A DNA stretch of 64,000 nucleotides, from IMG/VR virus record IMGVR_UViG_3300034073_002480, positions 62,001-126,000 of that record; one strand, written 5' to 3'. The DNA comes from a virus. This document shows, piece after piece, positions 34,866-42,887 of the stretch. Both the position numbers and the translations under genes were made by a program. The notes under the pieces were generated by a model. That model was not told the origin of the DNA, ran no database searches, and saw nothing but the letters and a program-made list of their open reading frames with translations. Every line of letters starts with the position of its first letter. The first letter of the stretch is position 1.

Positions 34866-34874
34866 ATTATAGCA
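34866..34874 (-). promoter_or_regulatory. Extended -10 promoter element
   Basis: TGCTATAAT on the minus strand, 26 bases before the ATG at 34840. The flanking GATGTGCTATAATATACT resembles the 33173-33181 element and the plus-strand TGTGCTATAAT at 62556-62566. No clear -35. Confidence 0.5.
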
Positions 34875-34926
34875 CATCGTCTAAGAAACCTGCATTGTCA
34901 TCAGGTGTAGGTTCAACCGTTTGCAT
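34867..34926 (-). CDS. Possible micro-ORF, 19 aa, acidic
   Basis: MQTVEPTPDDNAGFLDDVL overlaps the stop of 34913-35311. Its acidic-hydrophobic tail resembles an SSB-tip-like peptide, but this may be chance, and its end overlaps a promoter element. Confidence 0.3.
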   Translation of the reverse strand: MQTVEPTPDDNAGFLDDVL

Positions 34927-35311
34927 TGTCACCCTCCTTTTTGTACACCCGTTGCTTGGCTACTTCTTTCTGTAGCCGAGACACCAAACGTCTGATAGCA
35001 ACCAAAGTAGTTGTGTTTAGATTAAAAGGCTTAAGAAATTTGTCTTCAATCTCTACAATAAATTCTTCAGAGAAAGCTTCAGTAGGTTCCCACAGATAAG
35101 AGCCACCAGTTAATGTGTGGTAGTAATAGTTGTGCAAGAACACAAGATACTTAACCTTCACAGGCTCATCCAACGTAGAAAAGAAGGTGGCAGCTTGGGT
35201 TAAACCTTGTTCTTGGATTTCTGTTGCAAGCGTGTTCAAATTGATTTCCGTGTTCGGTGGTTGTTTTGCAAGATAAGCTTGCAGTACAGATGCGGAAATT
35301 TTAGTTGCCAT
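34913..35311 (-). CDS. Hypothetical protein, 132 aa
   Basis: Starts MATKISASVLQAYL; helical with a basic C-terminus. A motif copy is embedded as 'FFSTLDEP'. No family recognised. Confidence 0.65.
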   Translation of the reverse strand: MATKISASVLQAYLAKQPPNTEINLNTLATEIQEQGLTQAATFFSTLDEPVKVKYLVFLHNYYYHTLTGGSYLWEPTEAFSEEFIVEIEDKFLKPFNLNTTTLVAIRRLVSRLQKEVAKQRVYKKEGDNANG

Positions 35312-35319
35312 ATTTGTAG

Positions 35320-35724
35320 TTATTTACTGTTATAAAGTGTAGATGCTAATCTACCATCATATTGGTCAGGATAATTGTCTTTCAAAAATGCCATCCATTC
35401 GCGGATACTTAGGAAGTCATTCTCTACCAACAACTGTTGCAAAGCGTTGGTATCAAGTTGTTCTTGTGGTTGCAAAAAAGACTCTAGTAGATGTATCTTT
35501 TGCTGATATCGCTCAACAGCCCCAGAATCGCGCAGTAACGCCTGTGTTTGTCGATAGGATGTCAACAGACGTTCGATTGTTTTCTGTGCCTTGACGGGTT
35601 GTTTTTGGCTCAATCCATAAGCTATATCTTGCTTGAGAACCACAAGATCGTCCAATCGATTTTTATCACCCGCTAAACGTGCTTCGCGGATACCTACTGT
35701 GATTTGTTCGAGAATGTTAGTCAT
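35320..35724 (-). CDS. Hypothetical helical protein, 134 aa
   Basis: Starts MTNILEQITVGIREA; a long helical, glutamine-rich protein. ATG 35724 (an upstream TTG adds one residue) overlaps the previous stop. No family recognised. Confidence 0.65.
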   Translation of the reverse strand: MTNILEQITVGIREARLAGDKNRLDDLVVLKQDIAYGLSQKQPVKAQKTIERLLTSYRQTQALLRDSGAVERYQQKIHLLESFLQPQEQLDTNALQQLLVENDFLSIREWMAFLKDNYPDQYDGRLASTLYNSK

Positions 35725-36145
35725 CAAATCCTACCTCAACAGCAACAAAAGCTAGATCCTCTCCTTCGGTACGGATAGGTTTGACTACCACACTATAAGT
35801 AGATAGTAGGTCATCAACTAGTTCACCATCTGTTTTATCCACCAATTCCAGAGTATGTTGATACCACACCTTTGTCTTGCGTTCGACAGGCACAATAGCT
35901 GTCGTATCTTGCTGTGTTGTCAGCACATCTTGTAACTGTACAAAGAGATTGTATACATATTGACCTTGTGCAGCATAAGACTCTGGATCTTCTGATTGAT
36001 AGAGATCTACCCATAGTTGGGAAAAAGACTCAGCATCATACTCTTGTGTAAGATCGAGACCTACAGCTTTACTGAGAGCAAGCACTAAGTCTTGTGGAGT
36101 TGGTTGACCACCTTTCTTTCTACGGTTCTTGGATAAAGCTGCCAT
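35717..36145 (-). CDS. Hypothetical protein, 142 aa
   Basis: Starts MAALSKNRRKKGGQP (basic) and ends acidic. Its start has an A/C-rich leader like those of several other genes here. No family recognised. Confidence 0.65.
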   Translation of the reverse strand: MAALSKNRRKKGGQPTPQDLVLALSKAVGLDLTQEYDAESFSQLWVDLYQSEDPESYAAQGQYVYNLFVQLQDVLTTQQDTTAIVPVERKTKVWYQHTLELVDKTDGELVDDLLSTYSVVVKPIRTEGEDLAFVAVEVGFDD

Positions 36146-36208
36146 ATTGTTTTCGTTTTATTATTGTGTATAGACTGTAGATTAACGTCTTCAGACAGAC
36201 AAAATAAG

Positions 36209-36562
36209 TTAAAAACCTAATTCTGACTTCGCTTCTATAGTTTTTTGTGGTAAAGCATAATCGTAAGCAGTTTGCATCTGTAGTACAAAATCATCGGTTA
36301 AACCACGTAATACAGCTTCCAGAATATAAGGCATAAGTGTTTCATGAGCTTTACTGATAATCTGTTGTGGATCAGCTTGTGGTTGGTTCCTATACAATAC
36401 ACCAATAACTGTACTCACAGGTTTATCTTTGTTCTCTAATTGCAGACGAGCATTTTCAATCTGCCGTAAATGCATACGGATAATGTTTACCAAATGTGTA
36501 TTTTCTAGCATGACGATAGGAGTCAACCCATCTTGTGTTTTGTGGTTATAAAAATCAGCCAT
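36209..36562 (-). CDS. Hypothetical protein, 117 aa
   Basis: Starts MADFYNHKTQDGLTP; helical. It forms an overlapping pair with the ATPase-fragment gene. No family recognised. Confidence 0.65.
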   Translation of the reverse strand: MADFYNHKTQDGLTPIVMLENTHLVNIIRMHLRQIENARLQLENKDKPVSTVIGVLYRNQPQADPQQIISKAHETLMPYILEAVLRGLTDDFVLQMQTAYDYALPQKTIEAKSELGF

Positions 36563-36905
36563 GTAAATCTATCTCCTGTTTATAAATACCAATAGAAAAA
36601 TCAATAAGAGAGTTATCGGAAAAATGTTTAACTGCGGGACAGTTGTGGCTATCACTATCATATAGTAACACTTTTAACCAATCATTTTTTGTAGCTAATA
36701 AACTAAACATTTTTACTACTAAGTAATCATTAGTACCTAAATAAATATCTTGAGCTTCAAGATCTAACTGTAAAAGATTGTGGATTAATTTCTGTACATA
36801 AGTAGGATGTAATCCAACACCAAAGTTATCAAAAACAATATCACCAGACTCAATTTTCTGACATAGAAAAGAGGTTTTCTTTTTACCTATAACAACTATT
36901 AACAT
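36555..36905 (-). CDS. Stand-alone C-terminal half of an ABC/AAA_21-type ATPase
   Basis: A 116-aa protein. 'DIVFDNFGVGLHPTYVQKLI' aligns with the Walker B/D-loop of AAA_21 ATPases (consensus IDEPE-x-GLHP), and 'YLGTNDYLVV' with the H-switch region (T-H-S). No Walker A is present, and the catalytic Glu after the Walker B Asp is Asn. Either a domain remnant, or a partner that completes another protein. Only the motif pattern supports this. Confidence 0.5.
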   Translation of the reverse strand: MLIVVIGKKKTSFLCQKIESGDIVFDNFGVGLHPTYVQKLIHNLLQLDLEAQDIYLGTNDYLVVKMFSLLATKNDWLKVLLYDSDSHNCPAVKHFSDNSLIDFSIGIYKQEIDLHG

Positions 36906-37117
36906 CTCATACCTGTATAAGAGTTACCATTGTGTGCAGTGTTTAATGCTTCTTGTTGATCCGCAGGAAAAGAAGGATCAATCTCGTGGGTAAACACTAA
37001 ATCAAGATGTTTTTCTATCATAGACATAGTTTCAGGGGTTGCACCTTCACGATGATCGATAGTTTGCTTTAGTTCAAAATACCCCTTTAACCAGTAGCAG
37101 AAGTCTCTAGCCGTCAT
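36899..37117 (-). CDS. Small phage protein of a widespread family, 72 aa
   Basis: Starts MTARDFCYWLKGYFEL; this 'FCYWLxGxFEL' opening with 'IEKHLDLVF' in the middle recurs in many phages and prophages as an uncharacterised family. Function unknown. Confidence 0.7.
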   Translation of the reverse strand: MTARDFCYWLKGYFELKQTIDHREGATPETMSMIEKHLDLVFTHEIDPSFPADQQEALNTAHNGNSYTGMRC

Positions 37118-37401
37118 TTGTTTATCTCCAATAGTTCTATTAAATCTTGTTGGTCGGATATATGAAAATCAATATAATCTTCATATACGTCTAGATTGTC
37201 AGCATTAAAAGTTATAAAGGTTAATCTTACTAATTTTCTGTATGGTTCTCCTATATTTGTTTCCTGTAAAGAGACTACTTTAATATGTTTAATAATACCA
37301 TCTTCAATCAGAAAGACTTTATCATCAATCTTAAATACAAGACGTAGCCCATCATATATTAAAGCTGGATGATCTCGATAGTTCTCAAATACTTTATTCA
37401 T
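37114..37401 (-). CDS. Hypothetical protein, 95 aa
   Basis: Starts MNKVFENYRDHPALI; beta-rich. ATGA overlaps at both ends. No family recognised. Confidence 0.65.
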   Translation of the reverse strand: MNKVFENYRDHPALIYDGLRLVFKIDDKVFLIEDGIIKHIKVVSLQETNIGEPYRKLVRLTFITFNADNLDVYEDYIDFHISDQQDLIELLEINK

Positions 37402-37604
37402 AAATGCCCTAGCGGTTGTAATAAATCAGAGATAGGTAGCCAGTGTGTAGGTTCGTGAAACAAACATGAAACAACTTTTTGACAAGATTCAAGCCATAAA
37501 CCAGACTCTACTTCATAAAAAGCTTTCCACACATCATAACCATCATATATTAACACATCTGTACCATTTAAAGGTGCAGTAGAAATAGGTTGCCAGTTAA
37601 TCAT
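37398..37604 (-). CDS. DUF551-like small protein, 68 aa
   Basis: Starts MINWQPISTAPLNGTD and has 'THWLPISDLL' near the end; adjacent to another copy at 37601-37864, with which it overlaps by four bases. Confidence 0.7.
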   Translation of the reverse strand: MINWQPISTAPLNGTDVLIYDGYDVWKAFYEVESGLWLESCQKVVSCLFHEPTHWLPISDLLQPLGHL

Positions 37605-37864
37605 AGTTCACATCTGTGAGGATAAATTATAGGTTGCCAGAGAGAATTAACAGGATTAGGATCACAAATATCATACCAACAATTATTACAAGGGGAGTCT
37701 ATATGCCAATAACTATATCTCGAATGTCTTTCACCTTTATTATCTACAAAAGAAAACTCTTCTGATTCTTCATACCAAGCCGTATAAACAGAACCTTCAT
37801 AGTAAAATAAAATATGAGTACCATCTTTTGGAGCAGTATCTAGTGTTTGCCAGTTATTTGTCAT
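37601..37864 (-). CDS. DUF551-like small protein, 87 aa
   Basis: Starts MTNNWQTLDTAPKDGTH, nearly the same opening as the copy at 26531-26809, and ends 'SLWQPIIYPHRCEL'. The similarity between these distant copies suggests recent duplication or gene conversion. Confidence 0.7.
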   Translation of the reverse strand: MTNNWQTLDTAPKDGTHILFYYEGSVYTAWYEESEEFSFVDNKGERHSRYSYWHIDSPCNNCWYDICDPNPVNSLWQPIIYPHRCEL

Positions 37865-38955
37865 AACAAGTAGTCCTTTATCATCGAAACAACTTCTTCT
37901 TCTATGGTTTGACGGTCTGGTGTACGTGGTAGCTTTGTGTTGTTTTTTGCTGTTTCGAGGTCTAACATCAAACCATCTACCTGTACCATCAAAGCACCGT
38001 ATTCGACTTCACCATTCCGTATAGATCTGATATAATCAGCATCACCAGCTACACGACGATCTGGTATTACACCCTGACCGTTCAAAATCTCGATACCAGA
38101 TTTTAACAAACGATAAGCATGACCAGCATGTTTCGCGTCCATTCCACATTTTTCTTCTATGGCAGCACGTTTACTATTCCTGTTTGCTTTCCAACTATGA
38201 AACGCATCATATTCTTGCTTAGCTTGCCTATAGCGTTGAGTATTATGTAGTAAAGTCATAAACTCATCTGTACTACGTGTGTAATACTGTACAGCATCTA
38301 ACAATTCAGGTTTGATTTTATACTGCTTTAATACACTCTTGAAATCAATGTGTGCAAATATTTCATCACGGATACTATGGTATTGTGCCGCGTCATCAAT
38401 CAGAATGTAAAGAAACTCCAAGAAAGCGTTTAACTGTTCTTTGCGTAGTGGGTTGTCCTCAAGACCATAATCTTTAGGATTAGGTGGTGTATTAAAGAAG
38501 TCGGTATTAGCATGGTAGGCTTGCAACCAACCTCTGTGTGTTTTTACACGTTTGATTTGTGCATAAGCATAACCTGAGTAGCTATGGTAAACCTTCGTAG
38601 AAAGAAACAACTCACGTAATGCAATAAGACGATCTGCTAGTTGTGTTTTTACAACATAATGTTCAGATGCAACCCACAATAGTTCCAGAATATTCGGGTT
38701 GTTGAGTAAAGCTAAATGCACATATTTCTTGAGATTGTAAATCTGTGAATCTGTGTTGGTTAAAACAGGATATAGACAGTCAGGATCTACAAAAGAGTCA
38801 AGCTGGTCGAAATTAGAATCACCGAAGAAATACTGAACTGGTGGTATACAGATCCCCTTGTAGTCGTAATCAGACTCAGGGTTGTCAATACCGTACAAAC
38901 GAGAACCTGTAAGTGTTAGGAGTATTGTACAGGATTCAACTTCTTTTCTTTTCAT
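37861..38955 (-). CDS. RlaP-like predicted nucleotidyltransferase (PF10127 type)
   Basis: A 364-aa protein opening with 'LLTLTGSRLYGIDNPESDYDYKGICI', the GSRxYG...SDxDxxG motif of the DNA polymerase beta-superfamily nucleotidyltransferases called RlaP. The two Asp residues would bind metal. Such genes recur in large phages; the substrate is unknown, RNA or a signalling nucleotide being possible. Motif copies at 37892 and 38147. Confidence 0.75.
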   Translation of the reverse strand: MKRKEVESCTILLTLTGSRLYGIDNPESDYDYKGICIPPVQYFFGDSNFDQLDSFVDPDCLYPVLTNTDSQIYNLKKYVHLALLNNPNILELLWVASEHYVVKTQLADRLIALRELFLSTKVYHSYSGYAYAQIKRVKTHRGWLQAYHANTDFFNTPPNPKDYGLEDNPLRKEQLNAFLEFLYILIDDAAQYHSIRDEIFAHIDFKSVLKQYKIKPELLDAVQYYTRSTDEFMTLLHNTQRYRQAKQEYDAFHSWKANRNSKRAAIEEKCGMDAKHAGHAYRLLKSGIEILNGQGVIPDRRVAGDADYIRSIRNGEVEYGALMVQVDGLMLDLETAKNNTKLPRTPDRQTIEEEVVSMIKDYLL

Positions 38956-39646
38956 TTTTCTTTTTTCCTTTACCTGATTCAGACCTGAAACTAACTTTCA
39001 CATCGTAACCATGAGCTACTATTTTCTGTTCATCTGTCTGTGTGTTAATACAAACATCAGATACGAAGATATTGCCCAACCAATAATCAATCTGTTGTGC
39101 TGCGGTGTAAGCATCTACAACTTTATAAAACTGGATATCTTTTAAAGAAGGATACAGCACCAAATCACCAGCGATATCAGTTTTTACTAGTTTGTTGAAA
39201 TAACCATATCTATAGTGTAGCTTGAACACAAAGTAACAAACACCAGATGCTAACTGCACATCTTTCACAGGAGGTATGTCAAATGCAGTTTGTATATCTC
39301 TTTCACGGAAATCGAAGTAAAAACTATCATGCTTTTTGAAATAGGCATGAATAGCATCGAAAGACCATAGAAAAGAAGGTGCGGAGTCCATATACTCTAT
39401 TGCTCTACCTTCATAATCATATTTTATGACTTTTTTAGGTTTATCATCAATAAGAAAAGGATAGACGGAACCGCAGAAGAATAGATACTGTAGCTTGTTG
39501 CACAAAGGTAATTTGGCTATACCCTCTGGTAAAGAACCAACCACCACTTTTTTTCTATGGTCTTCATATCTTACGAAATGGTCGAGTGATGATATTTGGT
39601 ATAGTACAGGATCGTAATAATCTTTAATTTTACTGTGAATCTGCAT
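38936..39646 (-). CDS. Hypothetical protein, 236 aa
   Basis: Starts MQIHSKIKDYYDPVL; ends in a very basic tail ('GKGKKKNEKKRS'). Overlaps the nucleotidyltransferase start by 20 bases, so the pair may act together. No family recognised. Confidence 0.7.
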   Translation of the reverse strand: MQIHSKIKDYYDPVLYQISSLDHFVRYEDHRKKVVVGSLPEGIAKLPLCNKLQYLFFCGSVYPFLIDDKPKKVIKYDYEGRAIEYMDSAPSFLWSFDAIHAYFKKHDSFYFDFRERDIQTAFDIPPVKDVQLASGVCYFVFKLHYRYGYFNKLVKTDIAGDLVLYPSLKDIQFYKVVDAYTAAQQIDYWLGNIFVSDVCINTQTDEQKIVAHGYDVKVSFRSESGKGKKKNEKKRS

Positions 39647-39881
39647 TGTTGGTTAGTCTCTTTAAAGAAGCCCACTCAGAGTTCCAGAATTTAACTTTAA
39701 CTCCATTTGTAAACTCAAGAATAAACTCCCTACCAGAATAGTCAAGATCACCTCTACAATTAAATTGTATGTCAAAAGGAGTTTCGTATTTGATATTATC
39801 TTCAGTCTCGTATGTAGCTGTTTTGACTATATCACCAAAGATAGAGCGACACATTTCGGTAAGTTTAGAATCAATAGACAT
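39630..39881 (-). CDS. Hypothetical protein, 83 aa
   Basis: Starts MSIDSKLTEMCRSIF; beta-rich second half. ATG 39881 overlaps the stop of 39871-40023. No family recognised. Confidence 0.65.
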   Translation of the reverse strand: MSIDSKLTEMCRSIFGDIVKTATYETEDNIKYETPFDIQFNCRGDLDYSGREFILEFTNGVKVKFWNSEWASLKRLTNNADSQ

Positions 39882-40023
39882 CGTTAACCTCCCACTTATC
39901 TTGTTGTATTTCCAATAATCGTTCACATAGATCTAACTGCATCTGCAAAGCATCTATCTCAAAAGCTTGTTCTGCAACTATGTCAGACAAACCAAACAGA
40001 CGTAGTAAAAAATTTTTAATCAT
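39871..40023 (-). CDS. Hypothetical helical protein, 50 aa
   Basis: Starts MIKNFLLRLFGLSDIV and continues as one amphipathic helix. It starts right after a terminator-like hairpin and a motif copy (40025-40041). Confidence 0.65.
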   Translation of the reverse strand: MIKNFLLRLFGLSDIVAEQAFEIDALQMQLDLCERLLEIQQDKWEVNDVY

Positions 40024-40030
40024 AACCATA

Positions 40031-40065
40031 GAAAAGAAGTGGATAGTTATTAGCCACCCACTTTG
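40031..40065 (-). terminator. Terminator-like hairpin carrying the motif
   Basis: Minus strand: AGTGG/CCACT arms (40062-40058 and 40043-40039) around a 14-base loop, then TCTTTTCTATGG, which is both the T-rich tract and the interspersed motif. It lies between the stop at 40074 and the ATG at 40023. Confidence 0.5.
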
Positions 40066-40073
40066 TAGTTTAT

Positions 40074-40508
40074 TTAGTCTTCGTCTTCATTAGGATCTGT
40101 GAAATCAGTATCGCAGTAGTTCTCATCCTCATCCTCATCCTCATCCTCATCCTCATCCTCATCCTCAGAGTCAGAGTTAGAGTCAGAGTCAGAGTCAGAG
40201 TTAGAGTCAGAGTCTAACTTATATTTTAAATAGTCGATCAAATCAGTAGCTATTTGTTCTGGAATAGAAGATGCAAGAATGTTGTGTGTTCTGTGATTTA
40301 CAATCTCTCCAACTTTTTCTTCAAAATCAGAGAAGAAATGCACAGGTAGTTTTGATTTTGGTTCTCGAATCTTCAACAAAGTAATCTCTCTTAATAAAGC
40401 CACAACTTCGTCTTGTCGTTGCAGTAACAAACCATGTACAAGATTGTACTGGCGTTGTAGTTGTTCTTTGGCGGTTTCAAGTTCTGCGATTTTTTGTTTG
40501 TTAAACAT
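40074..40508 (-). CDS. Coiled-coil protein with Asp/Ser/Glu repeat tail, 144 aa
   Basis: The N-terminal about 50 residues form a likely coiled coil ('IAELETAKEQLQRQY'). The C-terminal third is a low-complexity run of DS/NS then DE dipeptides, encoded by a hexanucleotide repeat (40122-40214), before an acidic end. Such polyacidic tails can mimic DNA or bind basic proteins. It overlaps the basic protein gene at 40501-40908. Confidence 0.7.
   Translation of the reverse strand: MFNKQKIAELETAKEQLQRQYNLVHGLLLQRQDEVVALLREITLLKIREPKSKLPVHFFSDFEEKVGEIVNHRTHNILASSIPEQIATDLIDYLKYKLDSDSNSDSDSDSNSDSEDEDEDEDEDEDEDENYCDTDFTDPNEDED
40122..40214. repeat. Hexanucleotide tandem repeat coding for an acidic tail
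   Basis: On the plus strand, about eight TCATCC units are followed by TCAGAG/TTAGAG units. In frame they encode Asp-Glu and Asp-Ser/Asn-Ser dipeptides at the end of the 40074-40508 product. The repeat number is likely to vary by slippage without breaking the frame. Confidence 0.9.
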
Positions 40509-40908
40509 TGGTAAGTACCTTCTTTTGTTGTTGTTTTTGGTTATGAGAGCGAGGTGTGTAATCTACAGGTAGTCCCAAAGGCTGTACCAATCTGACAACC
40601 GAAGCCCAGTCATTGTTGCGGATAGCATGTACAGTTTTTTGCACATCTTCCTTCATGCGGATTGCTTGGACTACAGCTTGTACTCCGACTGCTTTGACTC
40701 GACTACGCGCACCAGAGATTTTGCCTTTATACTGTAGCACAAAACCAGTTGCTTCGATCTGTTGAGCTTCTTGTGGTGTCACGATAGCTGTATCACGTTT
40801 AAGGAAACGCAACCAGTTAGCTGCTTTAGCACGGATATCGTAAGCTACAGCATCTTTCCATCTATTGACTTTACCAATTTGCTTGTTCTGACTTTTACCT
40901 GCTGCCAT
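40501..40908 (-). CDS. Basic hypothetical protein, 135 aa
   Basis: Starts MAAGKSQNKQIGKVN; strongly basic and glutamine-rich, compatible with nucleic-acid binding. It directly precedes the polyacidic protein, so the two might pair. No family recognised. Confidence 0.7.
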   Translation of the reverse strand: MAAGKSQNKQIGKVNRWKDAVAYDIRAKAANWLRFLKRDTAIVTPQEAQQIEATGFVLQYKGKISGARSRVKAVGVQAVVQAIRMKEDVQKTVHAIRNNDWASVVRLVQPLGLPVDYTPRSHNQKQQQKKVLTNV

Positions 40909-40967
40909 TTTGTTGTTATGTAGGTTTACTAGATACGAGAGTTTGAAGGGTTTTCTTTCCCCGCAGG

Positions 40968-41153
40968 TTAATACTCTCTGTCGTAATCTATATCCATATA
41001 TTCTCTAGATTCGTTATACTCTACTTCTAAAGCACCATATAGTTTCTCAAGTTTAAGACACTCTGAACGCCAAAATTCTGTTGTTTCCCTACTTTCTTTT
41101 AGTAAGAGTTCAAGACGCTCTATTTTCGCTTTTTTACCTCTAACTTTAGCCAT
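40968..41153 (-). CDS. Coiled-coil protein, 61 aa
   Basis: Starts MAKVRGKKAKIERLE, a basic start followed by a continuous heptad-like helix and acidic end. ATG 41153 overlaps the stop of the micro-ORF at 41146-41214. Confidence 0.6.
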   Translation of the reverse strand: MAKVRGKKAKIERLELLLKESRETTEFWRSECLKLEKLYGALEVEYNESREYMDIDYDREY

Positions 41154-41214
41154 AATACACCAACAAAACATACAAACCAAAACTAACAGTCAAAAGTTGA
41201 TCTGCAATTTTCAT
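41146..41214 (-). CDS. Possible membrane micro-protein, 22 aa
   Basis: MKIADQLLTVSFGLYVLLVYYG, one hydrophobic segment. It begins three bases after the phosphoesterase gene and overlaps the next start. Confidence 0.4.
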   Translation of the reverse strand: MKIADQLLTVSFGLYVLLVYYG

Positions 41215-41216
41215 AG

Positions 41217-41966
41217 CTAGAACTCCTGATACAAACCATAGGCAGGAACATGAACACACAATGAACCACCAGTGTTTCCGCACCCTGTGTCTATAACTCT
41301 CTGATGTTTGCCACAACTTAGAATATGATAATGCCCTGCAACACGTACAGCAGGAAGACCGTAGAAAGAAAGGGGTTCATCTGATGACCACCAATCTACT
41401 CTTTTGTTATCACGATCTAACAGACCATACAAAGCTTCTTGTTTGTGGTGTTTAGATGGTTGTTCAAGATTAGTTTTTATGTTGAAATAAGCATGACTGC
41501 ACAAGAAACTTACTGTGGTATCATGCTGTAAGTCATAAGATTCGATAACTACATGATAGGGTAATCCCGATAACCAGTTGTGGATCTCCTTCTTTTCTTC
41601 TATGGTCAGGGTGTTTATAAATTGCGAGATAGTATAATCCAACCCATAGTTAACCTTGACTGGGTTTGGTCTTGTACCTACCAGATGATGCTTAAGCCAG
41701 CGCATTAATTTTTCTTGATGATTAGATTGTAAAAGAATATCACCATGTTGTTCTACACAATTTTTGATAATAAGATAAGTTTGTAGAGGATCACTATAAG
41801 GTGGGTAATTCTTTTCGTGGTCGTCTAGCCGTGAATCCCAGCAGTCTGCTAAAAATACTAGCTGTGTAGATTCTGGTGGATATTCACCTTTAATCCAGTC
41901 TAAAGCATCTTGCAGCTTTCTATGTTGACTATGTATATCCGAGACAAAACAGACTACTTTATCCAT
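41217..41966 (-). CDS. Calcineurin-like metallophosphoesterase
   Basis: A 249-aa protein with the metal-site order D-x-H ('VSDIHSQH', D10/H12), 'FLADCWD' (the second Asp), 'SNHQEK' (variant of GNHE), a lone His in 'LCSHAYF', and 'GHYHIL' (GHxH). It hydrolyses a phosphodiester or phosphomonoester; the target (nucleotide, nucleic acid or protein) is unknown. It could also clear 2',3'-cyclic phosphate in RNA repair, but nothing specific shows this. Confidence 0.8.
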   Translation of the reverse strand: MDKVVCFVSDIHSQHRKLQDALDWIKGEYPPESTQLVFLADCWDSRLDDHEKNYPPYSDPLQTYLIIKNCVEQHGDILLQSNHQEKLMRWLKHHLVGTRPNPVKVNYGLDYTISQFINTLTIEEKKEIHNWLSGLPYHVVIESYDLQHDTTVSFLCSHAYFNIKTNLEQPSKHHKQEALYGLLDRDNKRVDWWSSDEPLSFYGLPAVRVAGHYHILSCGKHQRVIDTGCGNTGGSLCVHVPAYGLYQEF

Positions 41967-42081
41967 GTTTTTGTGTTATAATAATATTGAGGAACTTAAA
42001 TAGTCTGATCCACTATTGAAATTAGCAACTAACTAGGCTACGTTCCTTTTATTTTTAGTTAGATTAGTTAGTGAGAAAATT
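41967..42081 (+). promoter_or_regulatory. Structured leader and promoter region of the GIY-YIG gene
   Basis: Plus strand: a TATAAT-like element near 41976, then nested inverted repeats: AATAGT/ACTATT and AGGAAC/GTTCCT, the latter followed by a T-rich run like a terminator, and finally ACTAACTA/TAGTTAGT overlapping the region before the start codon. This resembles an attenuator or start-masking leader limiting endonuclease expression. Confidence 0.5.
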
Positions 42082-42879
42082 ATGTATAGTTTGCAAGACT
42101 GCTATAAAACACCGAAAGATTCAGATCTTTGTAAGTTTGGCGTTTATTGTATTGAAAATATTAATAGTGGTAAGCAGTATATAGGAAGTACATCTGGTAG
42201 TTTTTCTAAAAGATTTCGAGAACATTTCAACGCTTTAAAAAATAACAAACATCATTCTCAGATATTGCAAAGAAGTTTCAACAAACATGGTATTGAGTCT
42301 TTCTCTTTAAAAATTTTAGAAGAAGTTGATACGAAAGATTATAAAATACTAAGAGCTAGAGAGCAGTATTATTTAGACACTCTAAAACCTGAGTACAACA
42401 TACTTCCTAATGCTGAATCTTTTTCTGGTTACAAATATTCTGAAGAACGTAAGAAGAAACAGGTTAATGTTCTACGTTCTAAGTTTGCCGCTAAAGATTG
42501 TGGTGTTAAGTACCACCCTACAGATGGTAAATGGAGTGTACATATCTCCGTTACAGATTTTAAAATGAGTAATCTAGGTTATTTTAAAACTAAAGAGGAA
42601 GCACTAACAGCTAGGAAACAAGCAGAGGTTGTATTCTGGACGGAGGAGTTTGATAATCTGCCTACAGAAGAAAAGAAAATAATTGCTAAAAAATACAAGA
42701 AATCTATAGTCCGTGCTGATTGCACATCTGGTTACAGGTACATATCCATAAGTAGTGCCAGAATAGGCGGTAAATGTTGGAAATTTTTCTATAAACGAAA
42801 GCTGATACAGTCTTTCTATACACTTGAAGAGGCTGTTGACTTCAGAGACAAATACCTCGAAGAAAACAACCTCGTCTAA
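42082..42879 (+). CDS. GIY-YIG homing endonuclease with AP2-like DNA-binding modules
   Basis: A 265-aa protein. The GIY-YIG nuclease domain (about residues 18-110) reads 'FGVYCIENINSGKQYIGS' with the catalytic Arg in 'SFSKRFREH' and Glu in 'AREQYYLD'. Two AP2-like segments follow ('GVKYHPTDGKWSVHI...LGYFKTKEEAL' near 147 and 'GYRYISISSARIGGKCW' near 218), a usual partner of phage HNH and GIY-YIG enzymes. It is free-standing, opposite to the surrounding genes and convergent with the E1 gene. Such genes spread by cutting unoccupied alleles. Confidence 0.88.
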   Translation: MYSLQDCYKTPKDSDLCKFGVYCIENINSGKQYIGSTSGSFSKRFREHFNALKNNKHHSQILQRSFNKHGIESFSLKILEEVDTKDYKILRAREQYYLDTLKPEYNILPNAESFSGYKYSEERKKKQVNVLRSKFAAKDCGVKYHPTDGKWSVHISVTDFKMSNLGYFKTKEEALTARKQAEVVFWTEEFDNLPTEEKKIIAKKYKKSIVRADCTSGYRYISISSARIGGKCWKFFYKRKLIQSFYTLEEAVDFRDKYLEENNLV

Positions 42880-42887
42880 AGTGTAGA

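Noticed and set aside
41967-42081. A known riboswitch (preQ1, glutamine type) upstream of the GIY-YIG gene
   Set aside because: The hairpins do not match the consensus of these classes; a generic attenuator fits better.
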